DNA from: Streptomyces novaecaesareae
GTDB lineage: Bacteria > Actinomycetota > Actinomycetes > Streptomycetales > Streptomycetaceae
Direction: 5' to 3'
Assembly: GCF_000716875.1 (NCBI RefSeq)
Contig: NZ_JNWQ01000010.1
Coordinates: 44,458 to 108,457 of the forward strand
Length of the DNA: 64,000 nt
Position 1 is the first letter of the stretch; every line of letters starts with the position of its first letter. The notes under the pieces are model-generated. The model did not search any database and had not been told where the DNA came from. It saw only the letters and a list, made by a program, of their open reading frames with translations. A program made the translations under genes and the position numbers. This document shows positions 42,911 to 51,317 of the stretch, one piece after another.

Positions 42911-43618
42911 GTGATGGCGGAGGCCCCTGTCCCCTCGCCCAGGCGGGTCAGGAACGTCAGCCGCCGGGTGGCTTGTGCCGGATCAGACCGGATGTGGCGC
43001 TATCTGTCGCGCGCGTTCGAGGAGTTCGCGGGCGCCGAGCACCGCGCCCGCCACCTGGAGATCCTCCGCAACCCGCACTTGAGCGCCGAGTGGGCCCGCG
43101 CGGCCGTTCGCGCCCCGCAGCTGCTGGCCGCCGTCCAGGAGGCGATCGGGCCGGACGTCGCGGTGGAGAACACCTTCCTCGTAGTGAAGTGGCCCGGCCG
43201 CGGCTTCGAGATCCCCTGGCACCAGGACGGCATCGACGCCCGGGTCGAACTCGACCCCGACCGGTCCGTCTCCGCCTGGCTGGCCCTCAGCGACGCCACC
43301 CTCGACAACGGCTGCCTGCACGCCGTCGTCGGCTCCCACCACTTCGGCTACCTGCCGTTCTCCTCCGAGGCCGACAACGGCGCCGAACGCGGCCGGGCCG
43401 ACCAGGCGATCGGTTTCACCGCCGACGCCTCGACCGCCCTGCCGCTTCGCGCCGGTACCGCCCTGCTCATGGACAGCCGCCTGCTGCACCGCTCCGGCAC
43501 CAACACCGGCGACGGCGCCCGTATCGGCCTGAACGTCCGCTACGTCGCCCCCGGCGGCATCCGCCGCCGCGACCCCCAGAGCCCCAGCCCCGACCCGGTC
43601 ACCGGGACGGGCTGGTAG
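42911..43618 (+). CDS. Phytanoyl-CoA dioxygenase-family protein, probably N-terminally truncated
   Basis: Fe(II)/2-oxoglutarate oxygenase fold. The metal ligands appear intact: H104 and D106 in EIPWHQDGID and H193 in LLHRSGTNTG; R204 in ARIGLNVRYV is placed to bind 2-oxoglutarate. The 235-residue frame is shorter than usual (about 260-300) and its first 25 residues look unrelated to the family, so the native start was probably lost. Substrate unknown. GTG 42911, ATG 42914 and ATG 42992 are possible starts. Confidence 0.8.
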   Translation: MMAEAPVPSPRRVRNVSRRVACAGSDRMWRYLSRAFEEFAGAEHRARHLEILRNPHLSAEWARAAVRAPQLLAAVQEAIGPDVAVENTFLVVKWPGRGFEIPWHQDGIDARVELDPDRSVSAWLALSDATLDNGCLHAVVGSHHFGYLPFSSEADNGAERGRADQAIGFTADASTALPLRAGTALLMDSRLLHRSGTNTGDGARIGLNVRYVAPGGIRRRDPQSPSPDPVTGTGW

Positions 43619-43662
43619 CACCACCCAAGGGATCAACACCCCAGCGAGAGGAGCACAACGCC

Positions 43663-44094
43663 GTGACCATCCTCGAAGAGATCGCCACCCGCGCGGACCT
43701 GGTGATCCGGGTCCGCGTCCTGACCGGGGAGGACGCCGACGCGGCCCGCCGCGCCGACAAGACCCCGATCGCCAAGTCCGACTGCACCTACTACTGCCCC
43801 GACGCGGCCACCGCCGAGCGGTGCATCCAGTCCCTGCGCGAGTCCGACGAGCGCCTGCGCAACCGCCCCGAGGAGCTCATGCTCTGGGACTGGCAGTGCA
43901 CCTACTGGGAGGCCGAGCCGGGTAACCCGGGCGGCGGCGGGACGGTCCTCCTCGGCGTCGCCTGGTACGACAAGGCGTTCTTCGACGACCGCCGCGACGC
44001 CTGGTTCGGCGCCATGCACCAGCGGATCTACAAGGACCTCGGCATCCCGCTGGAGGACATCACCGTCACCCACTGGCAGCTGATCACCAGCTGA
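43663..44094 (+). CDS. Protein of unknown function (143 aa)
   Basis: GTG 43663 follows GAGGAGC and starts VTILEEIATRADLVIRVRVL. The protein is acidic, rich in Trp/Tyr (LMLWDWQCTYWEAEPG, VAWYDKAFFDDRRDAWFG) and has a C-T-Y-Y-C pair. It ends ITVTHWQLITS. No membrane segment or known domain was recognised. It lies 44 bases after the dioxygenase gene and may be cotranscribed with it. Confidence 0.75.
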   Translation: MTILEEIATRADLVIRVRVLTGEDADAARRADKTPIAKSDCTYYCPDAATAERCIQSLRESDERLRNRPEELMLWDWQCTYWEAEPGNPGGGGTVLLGVAWYDKAFFDDRRDAWFGAMHQRIYKDLGIPLEDITVTHWQLITS

Positions 44095-44115
44095 CCTGAG
44101 CACCACCAGCACACC

Positions 44116-44144
44116 GGCCGGGCCCCGCACCGCGGGGCCCGGCC
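44116..44144. terminator. Bidirectional terminator between 43663 gene and MFS gene
   Basis: A perfect 13-bp stem GGCCGGGCCCCGC / GCGGGGCCCGGCC with loop ACC between two convergent genes. Confidence 0.75.
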
Positions 44145-44155
44145 CACGCCCGCGC

Positions 44156-45400
44156 TCAGTCGCGGGCCGCCAGCTCCGGTACCGGCTCGACCTCCGGCAG
44201 CGGCCTGCGACCCCGCGCCAGAGCCAGCACCACCATGGCTCCCGCCCCGCCGACCACCGCCACCACCAGACCCCCGCCCAGGAACGCGGCCCCCGGGCCG
44301 GTGGCGGCAAGCCCGGGGACGAACAGCATCGAGACCGTCCCGCAGGTGCGGATCACGGTCAGGTCCACCGTCAGCAGCCGCCTGCGGGTGGCCGGAGGGA
44401 ACAGCGCGAAGTGCGTCGACAGCGCGATCTGCAAGAACGGCGACACCGCCCCCGACAGCACGGACAACGCCAGCAGCGCCGGCAGCGACCCGGCCAGCCC
44501 GGTGCCGGCCAGCACCAGCCCGGACACCGCCCACGCCCCGCAGTACACCGCCGTCAGCGGCGCCGGGAGTCGAAGGTTCCCGGCCACCAGGTTCCCGGCC
44601 AGGGCCCCGGCGCCGGTGCAGGCCAGCACCGCCGCGTAGGCGGAGGCCCCGGCGCCGAGGCGCGCGGCCAGCAGGGCGGGCATCGCCAGCGACACCGCCC
44701 CGGCGAAGATCCCGATCCCGTGCACGGCCAGCACCACCCCGGTGTCCGGATGGGTCCGTACCAGCGACCAGGCGCCCGGCCGCACCCCGGCCGCCTGCGG
44801 CCCGGCCTGCGGGGCGGCAGCGGCCGGCCGGATGCGGGTGGCCAGCAGCACCAGGGCGAGGGCCGAGACGGCGAACGTCGCCGCGTCCACCCAGAACAGC
44901 CCGGCCAGCCGCATCACCGCCAGCAGCAGTCCGGCCGCCCCCGGACCGGCGATTCGGGCGATCCGGCCGGTCAGGTCCATCAGCCCGCTCACGGCCTGGA
45001 TCTCGCTGGGCCTGACCAGGTCCGGCACCATCGCGCCGAGGTTCGGGTCGAACAGGGCTCCGCCGACTCCCAGCAGAGTGGCCGAGGCGATCAGCCCCGC
45101 CGTACCGAACTCGGCCCACGCCCACGGCAGCGCGGCCACCAGGACCAGCCGCACCGCGTCCACCACCGCCAGCGCCCGCAGCGACGCGAACCGCTCCATC
45201 ACCTGGCGCCCCACCGTACCCAGCACGATGTACGGCAGCGACTCCGCGACGGCCACCAGACCCATCGCCCCGGCACCCGCGTGCTCCCACGCCATCCACA
45301 TCACGGCCATGGCGTACAGGCGGTCGCCGAACACCGACGCCGTCTGCGCTCCCCACAGCAGGAGCACAGGCCCGCGCCGCAGCAACCGCACGTATCGCAT
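44156..45400 (-). CDS. MFS transporter
   Basis: A 414-residue major facilitator with about 12 hydrophobic segments. The start ATG 45400 (MRYVRLLRRGPVLLLWGAQT) follows GGAG; the frame remains open further upstream without coding look. Segments such as GLVAVAESLPYIVLGTVGRQV and LLGVGGALFDPNLGAMVPDL recall MFS efflux proteins of the MdtH/enterobactin-exporter type. It is divergent from the kinase-like gene, so it could export a product of that cassette; this is inference. Confidence 0.9.
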   Translation of the reverse strand: MRYVRLLRRGPVLLLWGAQTASVFGDRLYAMAVMWMAWEHAGAGAMGLVAVAESLPYIVLGTVGRQVMERFASLRALAVVDAVRLVLVAALPWAWAEFGTAGLIASATLLGVGGALFDPNLGAMVPDLVRPSEIQAVSGLMDLTGRIARIAGPGAAGLLLAVMRLAGLFWVDAATFAVSALALVLLATRIRPAAAAPQAGPQAAGVRPGAWSLVRTHPDTGVVLAVHGIGIFAGAVSLAMPALLAARLGAGASAYAAVLACTGAGALAGNLVAGNLRLPAPLTAVYCGAWAVSGLVLAGTGLAGSLPALLALSVLSGAVSPFLQIALSTHFALFPPATRRRLLTVDLTVIRTCGTVSMLFVPGLAATGPGAAFLGGGLVVAVVGGAGAMVVLALARGRRPLPEVEPVPELAARD

Positions 45401-45601
45401 GATCCACTCCGCCCCAGGAAGCACGAAGTCCCGGCAGCGAGCCGCCACCGGGAACTCCCCACACCCTAGGGCAACTTGAAGCGCACCGGACGCAGGCACC
45501 CCGAGCACGGCATCTCGCCGTCAGCTGTCACACCCACCTCGCTCCTGGCGGGCTGACCATCTGAACACCGGCCGAAAACAACCCATCCCGGAAGGACTTC
45601 T

Positions 45602-46417
45602 GTGCACCCCCTGATCACCGAGCTCGGACTCGACGGCGACCCGAAGCTCCTGCACGAACGGCGCGGCACCACCTTCTTCAAGGTCGGCGACACCGCTCTG
45701 AAGATCACCGATGGCCTGATGGCCGGCCGCGAAGGTGAAGTCCTGGCCGCCCTCGACGCTGGCCACTACATCGCCCACGGCACACACGGCCAGGGCACCT
45801 GGCTGACCATGCGGTGGATCGACGGCACCAGCCTCTGGGACGCCCTGGAACCCGCCCACCGCGGCGACGACGCACCCGCCACCCGTCGCTCGATCCTGAC
45901 GGCCGCAGCCGAGGCCGCGGAAGCACTCGCCGACCTCCACGCCGCCGGCTGGACCCACGGCGACCTACAACCCGACCACATCGTCTTCGAGAGCGGCGCC
46001 GTACGAATCATCGACCTGGCCTGCGCCCAGGGCCCGGTACCGGTGCCGTTCTACGTCCACCACGGTGGTTTGGCCCACACCACAGCCCCCGAGATCGCCG
46101 CCCTGATCCTCAACACCACCGACCACATCACCACCACCCCCGAGGCGGACGTCTGGTCACTGTCGGCTTCCCTCTTCTGGTCCTGGACCCGCACTCCGCC
46201 CACCGACTACCGCGACCCCCAGGCCAGCCGCCCCGACCTGCTCGCCGACACCGCCGCCGCCCGCCGACACGACCTCGCCACCGTACGACCCTGGCAGTTC
46301 CCCGCCTTCGAGACCGCCCTGCACGCCAGCCTCGCCCCCGACCCCGAGCAGCGACCCACCGCGCGATCGCTCGCCGGGTTCCTCCGCGCCGCTCTCACCA
46401 CGGGCGCCTTCGAGTAG
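45602..46417 (+). CDS. Protein kinase-like protein
   Basis: A 271-residue kinase-fold protein. Visible features: a beta3-lysine in VGDTALKITDG, a catalytic loop H119-G120-D121-L-Q-P-D-H in WTHGDLQPDHIVF, a DFG-like IDLACAQG, an APE-like TTAPEIAAL and D-V-W in ADVWSLSASLFWSW. The catalytic Asp is present, but the loop and DFG differ from ordinary Ser/Thr kinases, as in small-molecule or peptide kinases. GTG 45602 follows GGAAGGA. It is the first of four closely packed plus-strand genes. Confidence 0.85.
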   Translation: MHPLITELGLDGDPKLLHERRGTTFFKVGDTALKITDGLMAGREGEVLAALDAGHYIAHGTHGQGTWLTMRWIDGTSLWDALEPAHRGDDAPATRRSILTAAAEAAEALADLHAAGWTHGDLQPDHIVFESGAVRIIDLACAQGPVPVPFYVHHGGLAHTTAPEIAALILNTTDHITTTPEADVWSLSASLFWSWTRTPPTDYRDPQASRPDLLADTAAARRHDLATVRPWQFPAFETALHASLAPDPEQRPTARSLAGFLRAALTTGAFE

Positions 46418-46424
46418 CGATCCT

Positions 46425-46748
46425 GTGATGCCTTACCAAATCCGCATCAACCGTCGGGCCGTCAACCTGCCGTCGGCCGGCCAGCGACCCGCCGCCGTCC
46501 ACGCCGTCCGCCGCGCGGCGTGGCACTCCCCGGCCCGAACCGCCTGCCTGGAGGAATCCGCCGCCGCCGTGCTGTTGCTTGCCTCCCGCCGCCTCAGCAT
46601 CACCTGGTGCCACGGAGTCGCCGCCGACCCGGTCCGCCTGCACGCCTGGGTACAGACTGAGGACGGCAGCCCCGTCGCCGAGCCGCCGTCCACCCACGCC
46701 TTCACGCCCGTCCTCACTCTCGGAGCCCGCCATCACCACCAGCCCTGA
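46425..46748 (+). CDS. Lasso-peptide B2 / transglutaminase-like protein
   Basis: A 107-residue protein with the core of lasso peptide biosynthesis B2 (transglutaminase-like cysteine protease) proteins: ACLEESAAAVLLLASRR with C41, WCHGVAADPVRLHAWVQTED with H73, and VAEPPSTHAFTPVLTL. In lasso systems the B2 protein cleaves the leader peptide with the B1 partner. No B1 (PqqD-like), cyclase or precursor gene is next to it. GTG 46425 or ATG 46428 starts 7-10 bases after the kinase stop. Confidence 0.75.
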   Translation: MMPYQIRINRRAVNLPSAGQRPAAVHAVRRAAWHSPARTACLEESAAAVLLLASRRLSITWCHGVAADPVRLHAWVQTEDGSPVAEPPSTHAFTPVLTLGARHHHQP

Positions 46749-47298
46749 CCCGATCATCTGGGTCCGCGACAGCACCTGCGGCCTCGGGCCCTACCGCGCC
46801 GACCTGGTCGAGACGTACTGGCGCTGGGAACAGGACCCGGCCCTCCTCGTCGGGTATGGCCGCCAGCAGCCCGAATCGCTGGAGGCCCGCACCGAGGGCA
46901 TGACCGCTCAACTGCGCGGCGACAACATCCGGTTCACCGTCTACGACCTCGCCGGAGAGGCGCCCGTCCCGGTCGGCGTCGTCACCCTGCTGCCCGACCC
47001 GTCCGTCCGCACCGCCGAGTACGTGATCATGCTCGCCCCCGAGTCGCGCGGAAAGGGCCTGGGCACCGCCGCGACCCGGCTCGTCCTCGACTACGGCTTC
47101 CACATCACCAACCTGCGGATGATCTGGCTCAAGGTCCTCGCCCCCAACACCGCCGCCGTCCGCGCCTACGAGAAGGCCGGCTTCCGCGCTGTCGGCAGCC
47201 TCCGCCAAGCCGGGTACTGGCTCGGCCAGGTCTGCGACGAACTGATCATGGACGCCCTCGCCGCCGAATTCCCCGGCCCCTCGGTGATCGCCGCCTAG
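46732..47298 (+). CDS. GNAT-family N-acetyltransferase
   Basis: The conserved part encodes a GNAT domain: IWVRDSTCGLGPYRADLVET, acetyl-CoA site EYVIMLAPESRGKGLGTAATRLVL and TAAVRAYEKAGFRAVGSLRQ. The start is unclear: the homologous region begins near 46732 (ATC, with CGGAG just upstream), while the next in-frame conventional start is TTG at 46579 deep inside the B2 gene. The coordinates use the ATC position. Overlap with the preceding gene suggests coupled translation. Confidence 0.85.
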   Translation: MTTSPDPIIWVRDSTCGLGPYRADLVETYWRWEQDPALLVGYGRQQPESLEARTEGMTAQLRGDNIRFTVYDLAGEAPVPVGVVTLLPDPSVRTAEYVIMLAPESRGKGLGTAATRLVLDYGFHITNLRMIWLKVLAPNTAAVRAYEKAGFRAVGSLRQAGYWLGQVCDELIMDALAAEFPGPSVIAA

Positions 47299-47309
47299 GA
47301 GGAGCAGAC

Positions 47310-47723
47310 GTGACACAGCAGGCTGCGGAGGAGCGCCCGGGTATTGCCGCTGCGATCGTGGTCCATGAAGGCCGTGTCCTGATGGTGAGGCGGCGGGTGA
47401 GCGAGGGCCAGCTCTCCTGGCAGTTCCCGGCCGGTGAGATCGAGGCTGGCGAGTCGCCCGAGGAGGCGGCTGTCCGTGAGACGGCGGAGGAGACTGGACT
47501 GGGTGTGGCCGCCGTCAAGCTTCTGGGCGAGCGGGTGCATCCGAAGACCGGTCGGCTGATGTCGTACACGGCCTGTGAGGTCGTCAGCGGCACTGCCGAG
47601 GTGGTCGACACGGAGGAGCTGGACCAGCTCGCGTGGGTGGCTCTCGCCGAGATCCCCGAGTATGTGCCGTACGGGCTCTTCGAGCCGGTGCAGGCGTACC
47701 TGGACATTGCGCTCGTTGCCTGA
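47310..47723 (+). CDS. Nudix hydrolase
   Basis: A 137-residue Nudix protein with a full box (GEIEAGESPEEAAVRETAEE then TGL, about residues 46-68) and start GTG 47310 after AGGAGGAG. The early part PGIAAAIVVHEGRVLMVRRR and C-terminal EYVPYGLFEPVQAYLDIAL are typical. It is 11 bases after the GNAT gene and closes the kinase-B2-GNAT-Nudix set. Codon choice is a little less GC-extreme than in the upstream genes. Confidence 0.9.
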   Translation: MTQQAAEERPGIAAAIVVHEGRVLMVRRRVSEGQLSWQFPAGEIEAGESPEEAAVRETAEETGLGVAAVKLLGERVHPKTGRLMSYTACEVVSGTAEVVDTEELDQLAWVALAEIPEYVPYGLFEPVQAYLDIALVA

Positions 47724-47784
47724 CCACCGACGCCGGCATCGGGTCTGGGGAGGGCGGGAGGAATACCCTCGGCTCCCGGATGGC

Positions 47785-47905
47785 GGCGCGCGGTGAGGGC
47801 GGGGGCGGGCACCCGCCGGCAGGCGGGGGGGATGGTGGGGAACGACGGTAGAGCTGCTCAACGGAGCAGATGATGCGCGGGTGTTCACCCGGTGGCGGAA
47901 GCGCC
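47785..47905 (-). repeat. Accessory-island boundary repeat, copy B
   Basis: Inverted relative to copy A (41160-41285); the 61-base core is 47830-47890. Read on the minus strand, it too follows a strong terminator hairpin (47902-47946) and a GCTTCCGC motif. Copies A and B enclose about 6.5 kb of accessory genes. Confidence 0.75.
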
Positions 47906-47946
47906 GCTGCCCGGGACTTCCGAAGGGGAAGTCCCGGGCAGCGGCG
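47902..47946. terminator. Terminator of the second MFS gene
   Basis: A perfect 20-bp stem (47902-47921 and 47927-47946, loop GAAGG), just beyond the stop of the minus-strand transporter gene. Confidence 0.8.
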
Positions 47947-47961
47947 TTTTGGTGTTCGGGG

Positions 47962-49293
47962 TCAGGCTGCCTTGGGCTTGCGGGCGACGGCGAGGGCCAG
48001 GGCAGCACACAGGACGGCTGCCAGGGTGGCGAAGCCGCTGACGGCGGGGAGGAGGCCGTAGGCCTGGACCAGGGCGCCGACGATGACGATGGGGAGGGAG
48101 CTGCCGAGGTAGACGATCACCCAGAGGGCGGAGAGCTCGGAGCCGCGGCGTTCCGGGTTCAGGGCGGCGACGGCGGTGGTGAACAGGGAGCGGAAGGCGA
48201 CGCCCTGGCAGGAGCCGCCGAGGACGCTGCCGATGAACAGCAGGGCCGGGGTGCCGGTGTACCCGGCGGCGACGACCAGGCCGAGGCCGGTGGCCAGGCC
48301 GGTCATGCCGAGGGCGATGACCAGGCGGTCGGAGGTCGGGGGGACGAGCAGCTGGGCGATGGCCGAGGAGCCGAGCAGCAGGGCGGCCACGATCGCGCCG
48401 GTCAGGTGCGAGGTGGTGTGCAGCAGCTTGGCGGCGAAGGCCGGGGCCAGGCTGAGGTAGACGCCGAAGACCGCGTAGGAGATGAAGCCGGCCGTGGCGG
48501 CGAGCAGGAACTCGCGGCGGCCGGTGCGGGGCAGCCGCAGGCGCTGCGGGCGCAGGTGGGCCGGGGTGGTGATGCGGGGCGGCGCGGCCGGGGGGCGGTT
48601 GCGGCCGGGCATCCGGGGGTGGACGAGGGCCAGCGGCACGCAGAGTGCGAGGAGTGCGATGGCGTGCAGCAGGAACGGGGTCAGCAGCGGGTCGGAGCCG
48701 CCGGACAGCAGGGCGCCGACGATTGGGCCGAGGGCGACGCCGCCCGCGGAACAGGCCAGGGTGAACTTGGCGGCGAGCGTCGGGTGGTCGGGCAGCAGAT
48801 CGCCGAGGGCGGCTCCGGCGGCGCCGGTGGAGAGGCCGACGGCGATGCCCTGGATCGCTCGGCCGGCGGCGAGCTGCCAGAAGCTGCCGGAGGTGGCGAA
48901 CACGACGTCGCCGGCGGCGGCCAGCGCGACGGCGGGCAGGATCAGGGCGCGCCGCCCGAGGTGGTCGGACCAGTGGCCGACGATGGCCAGCACCGGGACC
49001 AGGGCGAACACGTAGATGGTGAAGAGGATCGTGGTGTCGAGCGGGCCGAGGCCGAGACGCTGCTGGAGGAGCGGGTAGATCGGCGTCGCCAGGTTGGCAC
49101 CGATGAGCATGAACAGCAGGGCGGCGGCCACCAGGCCGACGCGGACGCCGCGCAGCGCGTTCCAGCGGCTGATCGCGGCGAGCTGGAGCTGGGCGCGCGG
49201 CGCGAGCTCCAGGGGGAGCAGGGCCTCCGACAGTCGGCGTCCGTCGAGCTGCGCGGTGCGCAGGCCGGAGCCGGCGGGGGAGAGGTCCGCCAT
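47962..49293 (-). CDS. MFS transporter
   Basis: A 443-residue major facilitator with 12 hydrophobic segments and the loop 2-3 motif A in GHWSDHLGRRALIL, followed by AVGLSTGAAGAALGDLLP. A 50-residue hydrophilic N-terminus precedes the first segment. ATG 49293 (MADLSPAGSGLRTAQLDGRR) is chosen over the longer open frame, whose extra part is not protein-like; GGAG lies upstream. Substrate unknown. Confidence 0.9.
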   Translation of the reverse strand: MADLSPAGSGLRTAQLDGRRLSEALLPLELAPRAQLQLAAISRWNALRGVRVGLVAAALLFMLIGANLATPIYPLLQQRLGLGPLDTTILFTIYVFALVPVLAIVGHWSDHLGRRALILPAVALAAAGDVVFATSGSFWQLAAGRAIQGIAVGLSTGAAGAALGDLLPDHPTLAAKFTLACSAGGVALGPIVGALLSGGSDPLLTPFLLHAIALLALCVPLALVHPRMPGRNRPPAAPPRITTPAHLRPQRLRLPRTGRREFLLAATAGFISYAVFGVYLSLAPAFAAKLLHTTSHLTGAIVAALLLGSSAIAQLLVPPTSDRLVIALGMTGLATGLGLVVAAGYTGTPALLFIGSVLGGSCQGVAFRSLFTTAVAALNPERRGSELSALWVIVYLGSSLPIVIVGALVQAYGLLPAVSGFATLAAVLCAALALAVARKPKAA

Positions 49294-49622
49294 GTGAGGG
49301 GTCTCCTGTGGCAGGGCACCACCGGGTCGGCGGGGTATGCCGGCGCGCCCGTCCTGAGGCGCTGTGGTGGTGGCCGCGGTGCGGGGCTCCCTGGTGGAGC
49401 GGATGAGCTGAGGATCGGGGCTTCGTTGCCCCGGTGGTCCGCGCGGGGTGTGCGCGATACCAGATCGAAGGATAAGGGGTGGGCGCACATATACGGCGCG
49501 CGCCCCTGTGCGCGCCCCTTACGGCCGGGCATCGGAGGTGCCCGGCCTATACGCTGAGGTGGTGGATCGGGTACGCGGCGCTGTTGGGCTGACCGCTGCT
49601 GGCTGAGGGAGAGCGCACAACG
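49294..49622. other. Divergent intergenic region with two hairpins
   Basis: An imperfect inverted repeat, TAAGGGGTGGGCGCACA (49473-49489) with TGTGCGCGCCCCTTA (49507-49521), is followed by GGCCGGGCA/TGCCCGGCC (49523-49547). TATACG at 49548-49553 might be a -10 box for the gene at 49623. No gene was seen here. Confidence 0.45.
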
Positions 49623-51236
49623 ATGGCCGGACGACGTCGGAAGAACGCCGGTGCTTCGGGGGGAGAGGGTGCGGTCGAGGCGGTCCTGCCCGCAGACCTG
49701 GAACTCCAGGACCTCTACGGGGCCTTCGCCGCGCACGGGCTGGATGACGAGGACCTGGACGACGCGGCCGTGCTGGTACCGCCGGTGAAGCTGCCCTCCG
49801 AGGAGGAGCTGGCCGGGCAGGCGAAGGCCGTCCCGATGTTCGGGTACGCGCTGACGCTGGCCCGCTGGGCCGCGCCGCACCGGGCGGTGGACGAGTTCGG
49901 CGACCTCGTCGAGGAGGACCGGGCGCCCGCGGCCCGGCTGCTGGGCCTGGCCCCGGCCGAGGGCGAGGTGCCCGAGGAGGCCGAGGTCGAGGCGCTGCGG
50001 GCCTGGTCGCTGGCCTGCGACCTGGACCTGGTGGAGCTGGGCACGACCGCGGAGGGCGAGCACGTCGCCGTCCCGGGTCCGGACCTGGAACCCGCCGAGC
50101 AGGGCGACCCGGAGACCGTCCTGGAGCTGTGGCTGACCGCCGCCGGGATCGTCCGGGAGCTCGCCGTGGAGGCGGACTCGCTGCCGGAGGGGGACGGCGA
50201 GGCGGAGGAGGCCCCGGCGGAGGAGGACGAGGACGGGCTCTCCGAGGTCGAGGAGGCCCGGGACGAGGCCGCCGAACTGCTCGACGAGGCGCTCCAGGTG
50301 CTCTACGAGACCACCGCCTTCGCCGAGCCGGGCAACGAGACCGTGCCGCTGGGCGTGCTCGCCGCGCTGCTGGTGGTGCCGGAGGGCGAGGAGCCCGACG
50401 AGGAGCTGCTGGGCGACATCACCGATGTGATGGTCGCGCTCGACCCGATGCTGGGCGACCTCGCCGAGCTGGGCCTGCTCGACTACCGCCCGATCGACCC
50501 GGAGCTGTTCGACGAGGAGGAGGGCGAGCAGCCCGCCGCCGTCGGGGAGGAGCCGCTGGACGAGGAGGAGTCGGCCCGCTTCGGCCTGGTCCGGCTCACC
50601 CCGCTCGGCCAGTACGGCATCCGGCAGTGGCTGCTGGAGGACGGCTACGACGCGCCGCTGGTCGGCGACCTGGCCAAGGGGGACGCGGCCGAGCTGCTGC
50701 GCGCGGTGTGCGAGTCGGCCAACGTGCTGCCGGACGAGGAGCTGCGGGTCTGGACCGCCGGCCGGGAGCCGGTGGCGGCGGCGCGCGAGCTGCTCGCGGC
50801 CGCGCGCGGCAGCGACGCGTACGGCCCGCTGCGGCGGATGCTCTGCGTCTCGGCGCTCAACCTGCTGGGGCCCGGCTCCGAGCCGGCCGTCCGGGAGGTG
50901 CTGGACGACCCGGAGCTGGGCGGCGCGGCGCGGGCGTGGCTGACCGCGCAGGGCGCGGCGGACGTGCCGGTGCCGGACCGGGCGATGGCGCTGTGGACGG
51001 TGGTCGACACCTTCGCGGCCCAGCTGCTGGACAACGGCGGCGACGCCGAGCTGCTGCGCGAGCTGATCACCGACCTGCCGGTGAACGACGATGCGGCGGG
51101 GTGGTTCGGCGAGCTGTGGCGGGTCGACCACCCGTACACGGTGGACGTCCTGGAGGCGATCGGGGAGCTGCACCCGGAGCGGGCGCTGGCCAAGGAGGCG
51201 CGCAAGGCGGCCTTCAAGGCGCGCTCGAAGAGCTGA
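49623..51236 (+). CDS. Acidic conserved streptomycete protein of unknown function
   Basis: A 537-residue, Glu/Asp-rich protein. N-terminus basic (MAGRRRKNAGASGG), middle with low-complexity acidic runs (DSLPEGDGEAEEAPAEEDED; EEEGEQPAAVGEEPLDEEE), and helical segments throughout such as RFGLVRLTPLGQYGIRQWLL, a winged-helix-like stretch. The C-terminus is basic (ALAKEARKAAFKARSKS). No enzyme motif was recognised. ATG 49623 follows GGGAGAG. Confidence 0.85.
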   Translation: MAGRRRKNAGASGGEGAVEAVLPADLELQDLYGAFAAHGLDDEDLDDAAVLVPPVKLPSEEELAGQAKAVPMFGYALTLARWAAPHRAVDEFGDLVEEDRAPAARLLGLAPAEGEVPEEAEVEALRAWSLACDLDLVELGTTAEGEHVAVPGPDLEPAEQGDPETVLELWLTAAGIVRELAVEADSLPEGDGEAEEAPAEEDEDGLSEVEEARDEAAELLDEALQVLYETTAFAEPGNETVPLGVLAALLVVPEGEEPDEELLGDITDVMVALDPMLGDLAELGLLDYRPIDPELFDEEEGEQPAAVGEEPLDEEESARFGLVRLTPLGQYGIRQWLLEDGYDAPLVGDLAKGDAAELLRAVCESANVLPDEELRVWTAGREPVAAARELLAAARGSDAYGPLRRMLCVSALNLLGPGSEPAVREVLDDPELGGAARAWLTAQGAADVPVPDRAMALWTVVDTFAAQLLDNGGDAELLRELITDLPVNDDAAGWFGELWRVDHPYTVDVLEAIGELHPERALAKEARKAAFKARSKS

Positions 51237-51254
51237 TCCGAAGAGCCGGCCGGA

Positions 51255-51301
51255 GAGCCGAAGACCCGAGGAGCCGAAGACCCGAAGAGCCGAGGAGCTG
51301 A
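51255..51301 (+). repeat. 16-bp tandem repeat after the acidic-protein gene
   Basis: GAGCCGAAGACCCGA(G/A) occurs at 51255-51270 and 51271-51286, followed by a degenerate third unit. It lies between convergent genes; no function is suggested. Confidence 0.55.
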
Positions 51302-51317
51302 CCCTAGGACGGGTCTG

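Noticed and set aside
45466..45708. Minus-strand frame ending PCSGCLRPVRF as a zinc-finger protein gene
   Set aside because: It overlaps the kinase-like gene and the MFS promoter, and only one CxxC is present.
46425..47723. A complete lasso peptide gene cluster
   Set aside because: No asparagine-synthetase-like cyclase, PqqD-like B1 protein or precursor with a leader Tyr-x-x-Pro motif was seen; only a B2-like core is present.
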